The notes under the pieces are model-generated. The model saw only the letters and a list, made by a program, of their open reading frames with translations, was not told where the DNA came from and did not search any database. From NCBI GenBank assembly GCA_910585595.1, contig CAJUET010000007.1, positions 19,965 through 83,964 of the forward strand: DNA of 64,000 nucleotides, in the 5' to 3' direction. The stretch is from an uncultured Christensenella sp. Its GTDB lineage: Bacteria; Bacillota; Clostridia; Christensenellales; Borkfalkiaceae. Position numbers and translations under genes: made by a program. Positions 35,067-41,999 of this stretch are shown piece after piece; position 1 is the stretch's first letter, and each line of letters starts with the position of its first letter.

Positions 35067-36173
35067 ATGAAGAATTTCGAAAACTCTCGTCATTCGCTGT
35101 ATATGGACGTGTACAACGAGCTGAAAAACGACATCATTATGGGAAAGTATCCCGCAGGCTCCATTCTGCCCACCGAACTCGAACTTTCGGAATCGTTTTT
35201 CGTATCCCGCATCACCGTACAAAAGGCGATGCAACTGCTCAAAAAGGAGGGATACATCTCCCGCACGCCGGGGCGCGGCACTTTTGTGGAAAATATCCCC
35301 GCAAAGCCGCAACAGCATATCGTGGGCTTGGTCCTCTGCAACATTGCGTTCAGCTTCGGATTGCAGATCCTCACCGCCGTAGAGCGCACCGCCGCCGCTC
35401 ACGGATACCACATCATCTATAAAAATTCGATCGACTCTCTCGAAGAGGAAACCAAAGCCGTAAACGATCTTGTCGCGCTCGGCGCGGAAGGCATTATTAT
35501 ACAGCCCGTCCACAGCGAACTCTATAATGAAACGCTTGTAAAACTGCACTTCCGCAAATTTCCCATTGTTCTCGTCGACCGCTACTTTGCGGGATTTGCC
35601 ATTCCGAGCGTGAGCACGAACAATTTTGAAGCCTCCCAAAAGCTGACGCAATACCTATTTGACAAGGGGCACGAAAAAATCGGCTTTATTTCAAGCCCTC
35701 AGGCGAACACCTCCTCCGTGCAGGAACGACTCGACGGATTTAATTCCATGTATATTACAGAACATAAAACTATCGAGGAATATTTCACCCTCCCGACTAT
35801 GATGAGCCCTCATTCCGCAAACGATTCCGTCATCTTCCGACAGGATATCGAAGAAATCAAAAAATATCTCACAGATCATCAGGATCTGACAGCGTTGATC
35901 TCGTCCGAATTTACGGTAACGCAAATGATCACGACCGCCGTTAAAGAAATCGGCAAAAGCATTCCCGAAGATTATTCTTTGGTTATGTTCGATGCCTACG
36001 AATCCGTAAGTCTCCCTCTTATCACGCATATCTATCAGGATCAGGAGGAAATCGGTCGTATCGCGTTCGACACGCTCCTTTCGATAATTTCACAAAAAAC
36101 AATAGGAAATAAAATCTACGTTCCCTTTAAAATTATCGAGGGCAATACCGTAAAGGATATCAATAAGAATTAA
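35067..36173 (+). CDS. GntR-LacI chimeric transcriptional regulator (AraR-like)
   Basis: The 368-residue protein combines an N-terminal GntR winged helix (about 10-78, with ELKNDIIMGKYPAGSILPTE, ELSESFFVSRITVQKAMQ and SRTPGRGTFV) with a LacI/periplasmic-binding-protein-like sensor (about 85-365, with GLVLCNIAFSFG, EGIIIQPVH and TQYLFDKGHEKIGFISS). This is the layout of AraR. It should bind a sugar released by mannan breakdown and control the divergent operon. The sugar is inferred. Confidence 0.93.
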   Translation: MKNFENSRHSLYMDVYNELKNDIIMGKYPAGSILPTELELSESFFVSRITVQKAMQLLKKEGYISRTPGRGTFVENIPAKPQQHIVGLVLCNIAFSFGLQILTAVERTAAAHGYHIIYKNSIDSLEEETKAVNDLVALGAEGIIIQPVHSELYNETLVKLHFRKFPIVLVDRYFAGFAIPSVSTNNFEASQKLTQYLFDKGHEKIGFISSPQANTSSVQERLDGFNSMYITEHKTIEEYFTLPTMMSPHSANDSVIFRQDIEEIKKYLTDHQDLTALISSEFTVTQMITTAVKEIGKSIPEDYSLVMFDAYESVSLPLITHIYQDQEEIGRIAFDTLLSIISQKTIGNKIYVPFKIIEGNTVKDINKN

Positions 36174-36187
36174 CGTCTGCATTTTTA

Positions 36188-36219
36188 AAGGGAGTTTTGT
36201 CATTCGGCAAAACTCCCTT
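36188..36219 (+). terminator. Terminator of the regulator gene
   Basis: A 12-bp stem AAGGGAGTTTTG/CAAAACTCCCTT with an 8-base loop lies 14 bases after the stop and is followed by CTTACTATT. The T-tract is weak but the stem is perfect. Confidence 0.75.
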
Positions 36220-36271
36220 CTTACTATTCTGATTTGGCAAACTTGAGAACTGTAACAGGTGTTTGCTTGAT

Positions 36272-36308
36272 AAAAAAAGTTTGAACGCTATAATAAAGTT
36301 CAAACTTT
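36272..36308 (-). terminator. Terminator downstream of the 227-residue unknown gene
   Basis: On the minus strand an 11-bp stem AAAGTTTGAAC/GTTCAAACTTT with an 11-base loop runs into TTTTTTT. Confidence 0.78.
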
Positions 36309-36314
36309 AACGAC

Positions 36315-36325
36315 ACTGGTGGAGC
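36315..36325. repeat. Direct repeat of the tRNA-Ala 3' end (candidate attachment site)
   Basis: ACTGGTGGAGC is identical to 39149-39159, which holds the 3' end (GCTCCACCA on the minus strand) of tRNA-Ala. The two copies are in the same orientation and bracket an AT-rich 2.8-kb stretch holding a nuclease gene and a recombinase relic, as integrated elements at tRNA genes do. Eleven bases is short for an att core. The terminator of the first enclosed gene lies just outside, so the call is tentative. Confidence 0.45.
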
Positions 36326-36356
36326 GGTCGTAACCTAAAACGAATTTAGTCTTTAC

Positions 36357-37040
36357 CTATAATTTTGATAAATATTCACATAAATCTTGGCTCTTCACAT
36401 AAGTAGCAATGTCAGATATATCGCCTAACTTTATCAATTTTGTTTCAGTTTCTGGATTTGCTATAATGAATCTAAACTCATGTTCTCCCTTGTAGCTTTC
36501 GTGTTTTCGAAAAAGTGTATGAAGATTATGTTCGCGTAATGCATAATATTCCACAGCCCCACTATAATATTTAATTTTATTTTTTGCGAAATATTTGAAA
36601 ACTCTCTCTTTAAATTCTTGCGTATTGCTAATTACTATCATATGTTCACCAAACTTTGTTATATCCAAATCTTCGAATGCAATGTTGTTCTGTATATAAG
36701 TAATACTATATATTAGACAATCGTTTTCCTTATCAAATACTAATTTTTCATATTCTTCAACGCTATCATTTGTTAGGGTACCAACGAATTGAAATGTACC
36801 ATTTAATACTTTTTTGCAAGGATTATGTAATTTCAATTTAAATTTTCCATCGTTATCAAGAAATTTAGTGTTTACCATATATGTTTCTTGCCCCTCGGTT
36901 TTGTCTTGCCGCGAATCATTTTCCAGTTGGGCAAATTGTACCGCGGAACGAAAAAACATCGCACCATTAAATAAAAAATCATTTGCGTATTTCTTATCGG
37001 AAAATGTTTTAATTAATAAATCTCTCTTGTTTTCTTTCAT
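36357..37040 (-). CDS. Hypothetical protein, 227 residues
   Basis: I do not assign a function. The protein is soluble and lysine-rich. Its start has a pattern I associate with a group of uncharacterised accessory-gene proteins: KKYANDFLFNGAMFFRS followed by a short helix and RQDKTEGQE. It also has a later HEFRFIIANPETE strand (near residue 195). Base composition is much more AT-rich than the mannan operon or core genes, which indicates transfer. It is followed by a terminator and lies in the tRNA-Ala-associated insert. AAGGGAAG precedes the ATG. Confidence 0.7.
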   Translation of the reverse strand: MKENKRDLLIKTFSDKKYANDFLFNGAMFFRSAVQFAQLENDSRQDKTEGQETYMVNTKFLDNDGKFKLKLHNPCKKVLNGTFQFVGTLTNDSVEEYEKLVFDKENDCLIYSITYIQNNIAFEDLDITKFGEHMIVISNTQEFKERVFKYFAKNKIKYYSGAVEYYALREHNLHTLFRKHESYKGEHEFRFIIANPETETKLIKLGDISDIATYVKSQDLCEYLSKL

Positions 37041-37118
37041 TTGCTTACTTCCCTTTTTAATTAAATGTTGCTTTGCACATGAAATATCTATGATATAAAA
37101 TAAAACTGCGTGTTATGA

Positions 37119-37211
37119 AATAAAATTCACCGAACCAAATGCGAAGCATACTTCAGCGGTAGCTATTTCATACAATGCAGTTGTATTTCATTAGCCGAAG
37201 CGAATTTTATT
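37119..37211. repeat. 10-bp inverted repeat flanking the GIY-YIG gene 3' end
   Basis: AATAAAATTC (37119-37128) and GAATTTTATT (37202-37211) are exact inverted copies 73 bases apart in the gap between the unknown gene and the nuclease gene; the right arm overlaps the nuclease stop. No T-run makes it a clear terminator. Confidence 0.4.
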
Positions 37212-38097
37212 GTTGTCTACGATGGCTTAGATTGTTGCTTTTAATAATTCTATACAATGTACCTTGCGAAATTGAAAACTTTTTACAAATATCAATAGTT
37301 TTTGTTCCACTTTTGTATGCCTCGATAATATCATTAATATCACATTGTTTTGTTATATCACTGTATATTTGAATACGTGTATCAAATGAATATGTTTTCT
37401 TTATTCTATAAAAAGTCGTTTTAGATATATTATATTTTTGACATATTTGCGAAATGGTCATTTGATTTATGTAATCTTCACGTATTGCTTCTATATTAAA
37501 ATCTTCACGCGTTCCTATTCTTGCTCTGTTGAAAGAGATATTATTTTTACGCAAAATTCTTGTAACAGTCATAGTATTAATGTTAAGAAGTTTTGCTATT
37601 TGAGTTTGTGGCATTCCACCACACGCCAACTGAATAACTTTTTGCTCATCTATAGCGTAATAATAGAAACCAAGTTTATGTAAAGTCCTAAAAATTGTTG
37701 CCTTATTTACATTATATTGTTTTGCCAAAGTAGATGCAGAAACACCACTTTTTGCCAAATTCAAAAGTTCTTCTTCATTAGAAATAACATTTATTATTCT
37801 CCCATCACCGCCAGGAGTAGAGTTATATCCGTTATTAAAAGAATCAAATAATGCAATATAATATATTTCTTTTTCGTCCAATTCATTAAGCGGTATATTT
37901 GTTTCTAATGTTTCAACAAAAAATTTGTCTTTCCCATATTTTCTAATGGCATTATATAGTTTTCTATTCAAGTTTCGTTTTTCAGTACTGGGCTTTAAAT
38001 GTGTCATAAACCGTTCATGTACGGTCATAGTTGTTTGCCCTACATAAACTTTTGAATTAGCAGTATTTTTTATTATGTAAATTGCTCCAGTCCGCAT
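37207..38097 (-). CDS. GIY-YIG endonuclease with four helix-turn-helix repeats
   Basis: The 296-residue protein has an N-terminal GIY-YIG nuclease domain (1-100): GAIYII at 4-9, VYVGQT at 17-22, an Arg in HERFMTH near 29, Glu near 75-77, and an Asn-containing YNSTPGG near 91. Four helix-turn-helix units follow at about 108-143, 150-186, 203-236 and 253-290. Each carries a core such as LAKQYNVNKATIFRTL or ICKKFSISQGTLYRII. The layout resembles free-standing phage-type homing endonucleases. The frame is open 76 codons upstream, but the nuclease motif and the promoter place the start at this ATG. AT-rich, clearly foreign. Confidence 0.88.
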   Translation of the reverse strand: MRTGAIYIIKNTANSKVYVGQTTMTVHERFMTHLKPSTEKRNLNRKLYNAIRKYGKDKFFVETLETNIPLNELDEKEIYYIALFDSFNNGYNSTPGGDGRIINVISNEEELLNLAKSGVSASTLAKQYNVNKATIFRTLHKLGFYYYAIDEQKVIQLACGGMPQTQIAKLLNINTMTVTRILRKNNISFNRARIGTREDFNIEAIREDYINQMTISQICQKYNISKTTFYRIKKTYSFDTRIQIYSDITKQCDINDIIEAYKSGTKTIDICKKFSISQGTLYRIIKSNNLSHRRQQ

Positions 38098-38103
38098 AAA
38101 GGA

Positions 38104-38132
38104 ATTATACCATATATTAATGTGAATAGCAA
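38104..38132 (-). promoter_or_regulatory. Promoter abutting the GIY-YIG start codon
   Basis: The minus strand reads TTGCTA, a 17-base spacer and a perfect TATAAT that ends 6 bases before the ATG. Transcription would begin at or next to the start codon, so the mRNA may be leaderless; no ribosome site is available downstream. Confidence 0.6.
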
Positions 38133-38147
38133 ATGCTTTGGCACTGT

Positions 38148-38202
38148 GGCGGGTGCTTGATAAAACAAGCGCGCCGCTACGCGGCGCGGACAAGCACCCG
38201 CC
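38148..38202. repeat. Two-level inverted repeat (cruciform-forming)
   Basis: Outer arms GGCGGGTGCTTG and CAAGCACCCGCC (12 bp, perfect) enclose an inner perfect 8-bp stem CGCGCCGC/GCGGCGCG with a three-base loop. It is strongly GC-rich inside an AT-rich insert and marks an abrupt change in composition just upstream of the nuclease promoter. Confidence 0.75.
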
Positions 38203-38374
38203 ACCACCGAAATAAAACCGAATAAAAAGGTAGACCGATACAGCCGCCGAAAAAGCAAGAACGACAACGAAAAATCGGGGTTTGCGCGCAGGCTTTCCGC
38301 GAAACCCCGATTTTTTCTTTTGCACGTTGCCTTAAACTGTGCTTTTTCTATATGCCGTGTTTGACTAACGCAAA

Positions 38375-38516
38375 ACTACCGCTTTTGTAACAGTCGTGAG
38401 TTTACGGCGTGCGCTTGTCTTGATATAAATGAGCGCAAAAACGGTGTTTTACTTTATACCCCGATACTACCGCAAATGTGCCACCATTGATTGTGGCGCG
38501 TGTGCTTGTCTTGATA
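38375..38516. repeat. Imperfect tandem repeat, period 91 bp
   Basis: ACTACCGC occurs at 38375-38382 and 38466-38473, and a 19-base string GCGTGYGCTTGTCTTGATA at 38407-38425 and 38498-38516 with one mismatch. Both pairs are offset by exactly 91 bases; similarity fades after that. No gene was recognised in this stretch. Confidence 0.55.
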
Positions 38517-38591
38517 ACAAGCCAAGCCGAAAATATATTCCCCATAAACACCGCTTTACTTCCGCAAGCGTTACGCAAAATAAGCCGTTTG

Positions 38592-38807
38592 TACTTTAAT
38601 TCCCTACATAAAGTCATTGTAAAGCAAATAATGCTTTACGACGATAGAATTGAAATACAATTCAACGCCCCGATAAAAGTAAGTCCCGATAGCGATGAAA
38701 GCCGTCGGGGCTTTTCTTTATGCTCGAAAACGGTTAAACTTGCCTATAAAGTGCCGCATAGAGCGAATATAACGAAACTTGAATTTGAAATTGAAATTTA
38801 CATATAA
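38592..38807 (+). pseudogene. C-terminal relic of a serine site-specific recombinase
   Basis: The plus strand encodes YFNSLHKVIVKQIMLYDD, then RIEIQFNAPIKVSPD, then RRGFSLCSKTV, and a stop at 38807. The pattern of a short helix, then (I/V)xxYDD(K/R)IEI and a basic tail is what closes large serine recombinases of Clostridia mobile elements. The frame upstream (from 38478) shows no resolvase domain and no catalytic serine, so only the last 70 codons survive. It supports the view that this region is a decayed integrative element. Confidence 0.65.
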
Positions 38808-38842
38808 GCCGATAACCAAACGGCTATTTATTCCACGTTCCT

Positions 38843-38974
38843 CTTGACGTGAGCCTCGCAGGGGCGTGTATATAGGCAAATAAGGGCGAAACGCGCAACC
38901 CGACCGATTGACATCAGTCGGGTTTTGGTTTGCCTTTGGCGCGATAGCCTAACACGCCCCTTTCTCACGTCAAG
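38843..38974. repeat. 132-nt nested inverted repeat / possible structured RNA
   Basis: Four perfect arm pairs are nested in order: CTTGACGTGAG (38843) with 38964-38974; AGGGGCGTGT (38860) with 38952-38961; AGGCAAA (38874) with 38929-38935; AACCCGAC (38897) with 38917-38924. Together they give 36 base pairs in one extended hairpin with asymmetric internal loops. There is no open reading frame of note and no T-run at either end. It could be an RNA, a transposon-derived element or a recombination/transfer site; no known family was recognised. Confidence 0.7.
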
Positions 38975-39097
38975 CGGCTTTCGCGGCATAAACCGCCGTT
39001 TATGCGTGATTGATAAGATTTACCGCCGAACACCCGAAAAGCGTTACAGAGGCGATATAACGGCGTTACACGGCACGGTAACAACCTAAAAAAGGCA

Positions 39098-39145
39098 AAA
39101 GAAAAAACCTAAAACTGTTCTCGCAAAAGGAGTTCGTTTTAGGTT
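39098..39145 (-). terminator. Terminator of tRNA-Ala
   Basis: On the minus strand AACCTAAAAC and GTTTTAGGTT (10 bp) enclose a 20-base loop and run into TTTTTTC, 5 bases after the tRNA 3' end. A CCTAAAACGAA string also occurs at 36334-36344, near the candidate left attachment site. Confidence 0.8.
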
Positions 39146-39150
39146 TGGAC

Positions 39151-39226
39151 TGGTGGAGCTAACGAGGTTCGAACTCGTGACCTCTTGAATGCCATTCAAG
39201 CGCGCTACCAACTGCGCCATAACCCC
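39151..39226 (-). tRNA. tRNA-Ala (anticodon GGC)
   Basis: A 76-nt cloverleaf on the minus strand. The acceptor arm GGGGTTA pairs with TAGCTCC (one G-T), the anticodon stem CTTGA/TCAAG encloses ATGGCAT with anticodon GGC, and the T-loop contains GTTCGAA. The CCA end is encoded. It is followed by its own terminator and by the decayed element. Confidence 0.96.
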
Positions 39227-39398
39227 AACATTTAATTGTTTCTATTTTTTCGTTTTCGACGGCATTCACGAAATCGGAATTTCTTCCGATTTCGGATGCA
39301 ATTTTGCGTTTTCAACGCAAGCGCACTATGAGCTGCTTATAGCCCCTTAATTACGATTATATTATACTATATCCGCGCAATCGATGTCAATCGAATAG
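39227..39398. other. Gap between tRNA-Ala and rseP
   Basis: An AT-rich gap upstream of the tRNA. It contains an imperfect inverted repeat around GAAATCGGAATTTCTTCCGATTT (39269-39291), on the 3' side of rseP, which may act as the rseP operon terminator, although the T-tract is poor. No gene was seen. Confidence 0.4.
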
Positions 39399-40844
39399 CT
39401 ATACAAACTGCAAGATATCAACGAGAACGGCAAAGCCCAAAAGAAGCATAAATCCTACCGCATGAATGATAGCTTCGACCTTTCGGCTCATCGGCTTGCC
39501 GCGGATCCACTCTATGACCGTAAACACGACTTTACTGCCGTCTAGTGCGGGAACGGGCAAAAGATTGAACACGGCAAGATTCACGCCGATAAATGCGGAA
39601 ATTTCAAGGAAATACCTAAATCCAAGCGACGCCATTTCGGAAGTCGCCTTAATGGTGGAAATGGGGCCGCCCATTGCGGAAATACCGAGCCGCCCCGTCA
39701 ACAGTTCGCCGATAACGCGCAGAATCGAACCAGCGATCTTAAAGGAATAAACGAAAGCTCTTCCGAGTGTTTCAAAGAATCCGAATTTGGCGGTGGCGCT
39801 TGCAAGTTCATACCCCTTCTCTGTCACTTCGCCTTCTTCGTTAGTCTTTTCTACATACTTAATGCCGAGTCCCTTCCATGCGGAATCAAGTTCGGAGCTG
39901 TTATTCACGCTTACGTCGGAGCGAAGCATGATTTCGACTTGCATTTTTTTGCGGTGCGATTTTACGATTTCTTCTTTGCCCGTTTCGGGATCCGTCGCCG
40001 TTTCGTCAATAAAAAGCCGGGAGATATACAGTTTTACTTTATCGCCTGCCTTTTTTCCGTTGACCGCACGCGCAAGATCGACCGTAAGATACAGATTTTT
40101 TCCGTTCGCTTTCAGGAAAATATCCCTATCCTGTAAGCAGTATTCGGCGGGAATATCATCGGTCGGTTCTACTTCGTACACTGCGGTCATCGTCTGCCCA
40201 TAGGCAAAGAAACAGACAATGATCAAAAACAGCGCCAGAACATAATTCATGAGCGCGCCGGCAACGAGCACGATGATACGCTTCCACGGAGCTTTCCGCG
40301 TGAAAGAACCGTCGTCGGGTTTTTCTTTCCATGCCGGAGTGCCACGTTTTTTCTTTTTCTTCTTTCCCGCCTCCTCGGGCGCGGGAAGGTCGGCGAAAAA
40401 GTCCTCCTCCTTTTGTTCCTCTTTCGTCTCTTCGGCAGGCTTTATCTCTTCGGACGCAGAGGTCAGGATCACGGTATCTGCCGAAGCGGATTCGGCAATA
40501 CTTTCTTTCGGCTCTTCTTTCGCGGAATCGGGAAGAGCTTCTTCTCCGTTCTTTTTCTCTTCCTTCTTTTCTTCGTCGAGTCCGTCCTCGTTCTGAAAAG
40601 CGCAATAGCCGCCGAGCGGAATCAAACGGATCGCAAAGAGCTGTCCCGACCTTTTCGACTTATGCTTAAAGAGCGCGGGACCGAACCCGATCGAAAACTC
40701 GTTGATCCCGAACCGCAGAATTTTCCCTGCGATCCAGTGCCCGAATTCGTGGATCGTGATCATGATAAGTAAGATTAAGATCGCAAGCAGGATCGAACCG
40801 ATCGTTTTGAACACGCTTGCGGCAGAGAGAAGATTATTAACCAT
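39399..40844 (-). CDS. rseP: RseP/RasP family site-2 zinc metalloprotease
   Basis: RseP cleaves membrane-bound anti-sigma factors and signal-peptide remnants. The 481-residue protein has the zinc motif HEFGH (residues 32-36) in the first membrane segment, a PDZ-like domain (about 225-330) and the second metal motif NLLPVPALDGSK near residue 440. An oddity is an insertion of about 90 residues (86-178) that is rich in Glu, Lys and Ala and ends in KKKKKKRG, between the first segments and the PDZ domain. The gene overlaps dxr by 8 bases and closes the lipid/isoprenoid operon. Confidence 0.93.
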   Translation of the reverse strand: MVNNLLSAASVFKTIGSILLAILILLIMITIHEFGHWIAGKILRFGINEFSIGFGPALFKHKSKRSGQLFAIRLIPLGGYCAFQNEDGLDEEKKEEKKNGEEALPDSAKEEPKESIAESASADTVILTSASEEIKPAEETKEEQKEEDFFADLPAPEEAGKKKKKKRGTPAWKEKPDDGSFTRKAPWKRIIVLVAGALMNYVLALFLIIVCFFAYGQTMTAVYEVEPTDDIPAEYCLQDRDIFLKANGKNLYLTVDLARAVNGKKAGDKVKLYISRLFIDETATDPETGKEEIVKSHRKKMQVEIMLRSDVSVNNSSELDSAWKGLGIKYVEKTNEEGEVTEKGYELASATAKFGFFETLGRAFVYSFKIAGSILRVIGELLTGRLGISAMGGPISTIKATSEMASLGFRYFLEISAFIGVNLAVFNLLPVPALDGSKVVFTVIEWIRGKPMSRKVEAIIHAVGFMLLLGFAVLVDILQFV

Positions 40845-41934
40845 AAATCAAATTCTTTGCAATTTCCTTTGCCTTAAAATCGGCTTCTTTGAGGGTCTCG
40901 AAGCAATCGGCTTTCCGATTGGGTATTTTTTCGAGAACGCCTTGGATAGTTTCTGCAATTTGCATAAAACCGATACGCCCGCCAAGAAAAGCCGCGACTG
41001 CCGTTTCGCCTGCACCGTTGAGTACGGCGGGTGCGATTCCGCCCGCCTTGCCCGCTTCGAGCGCAAGGGAAAAACACGGGAATTTCTCTTGCGGAAAGGG
41101 ATAAAAATGCAATTCGCCGAGCTTCGCGAAATCGAGCTGATCCAAGCATGGTAACCGTTCGGGATAGGTAAGCGCAAGCTGAATGGGCAGGCGCATATCG
41201 GGATAGGCAAGCTGCGCGATCGAAGCACCGTCCTGAAAACGAACGATCGAATGAACGATGCTTTCGGGATGAACGATCGCCTCTATTTGCTTGAAATCCG
41301 CATTGTAAAGCCACTTCGCTTCGATCACTTCGTAGCCCTTATTGAGAAGCGTCGCGCTGTCGATCGTAATTTTTTTGCCCATGTTCCAAGTGGGATGCGC
41401 GAGCGCGTCCTTTGCAGTAACCTCTTTAAGCTCCGTCGGGGAAAGTTTAAAAAAGGGTCCGCCGCTTGCTGTTAAGACCAACCGTTCGAAAGGAGTATCC
41501 CTTCTGAACGAAAGCGCCTGAAAGAGCGCGGAATGTTCGCTGTCTACGGGAACGATCTCTACGCCGTTCTGCTTCGCCAAATCGGTTACGATCTCCCCTC
41601 CGCATACAAGGGACTCTTTATTGGCAAGCGCAACCGTCTTACCCGCGCGAATTGCAGAAAGGGTGTATCGTAGCCCCGCAAAGCCTCCCGCCGCAATCAA
41701 CGCGACGTCACAATCCGAAAACAGGGCATCGAGCTCGGGATCGCTCAACTCTCCCCTTGCGGCGCAGTGCGAAAAACGCGGGGAAAACTCCCTTTTCAAC
41801 GCGTTCATTCCCTCTTCGTCGCTACCCGAAAGAAGCGCGGAAAAGGAGAAGTGCTCGGGATTCTCCCGAACGATACGAACCGTTTGTTTTCCGATATTGC
41901 CCGTACAGCCGACGAGCGCGATTTTTTTCTTCAT
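40837..41934 (-). CDS. dxr: 1-deoxy-D-xylulose 5-phosphate reductoisomerase
   Basis: Dxr makes 2-C-methyl-D-erythritol 4-phosphate in the MEP isoprenoid pathway, using NADPH and a divalent metal. The 365-residue protein has the nucleotide loop GCTGNIGKQTVRI, LANKESLVCGG near residue 115, the metal motif VPVDSEHSALFQ near residue 140, ASGGPFF and the substrate motif PTWNMGKKITIDSATLLNKG. The start is uncertain: this ATG begins the conserved MKKKIALVG, while an upstream in-frame ATG at 41958 sits inside a hairpin. Neither has a good ribosome site. Confidence 0.96.
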   Translation of the reverse strand: MKKKIALVGCTGNIGKQTVRIVRENPEHFSFSALLSGSDEEGMNALKREFSPRFSHCAARGELSDPELDALFSDCDVALIAAGGFAGLRYTLSAIRAGKTVALANKESLVCGGEIVTDLAKQNGVEIVPVDSEHSALFQALSFRRDTPFERLVLTASGGPFFKLSPTELKEVTAKDALAHPTWNMGKKITIDSATLLNKGYEVIEAKWLYNADFKQIEAIVHPESIVHSIVRFQDGASIAQLAYPDMRLPIQLALTYPERLPCLDQLDFAKLGELHFYPFPQEKFPCFSLALEAGKAGGIAPAVLNGAGETAVAAFLGGRIGFMQIAETIQGVLEKIPNRKADCFETLKEADFKAKEIAKNLIYG

Positions 41935-41941
41935 TGTTTTT

Positions 41942-41970
41942 AAGAAAAACGTCCGCATATTGCAGCGGAC
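41942..41970 (-). terminator. Terminator-like hairpin overlapping the dxr start region
   Basis: On the minus strand GTCCGC and GCGGAC (6 bp, 8-base loop) are followed by GTTTTTCTT, immediately ahead of the conserved dxr ATG and over the alternative ATG. In this operon it may reduce read-through from cdsA into dxr-rseP. Confidence 0.55.
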
Positions 41971-41999
41971 AAATTATCCTTTTTAATATATGTTGCGTC

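Noticed and set aside
38402..38617. Small minus-strand open frame (71 codons) in the tRNA-linked insert
   Set aside because: It overlaps the tandem repeat and the recombinase relic, has no recognisable motif and no ribosome site.
38843..38974. Group II intron domain or rho-independent terminator for the nested repeat
   Set aside because: No domain V-like GAGC..GUUC helix, no intron ORF and no T-run next to the stem.
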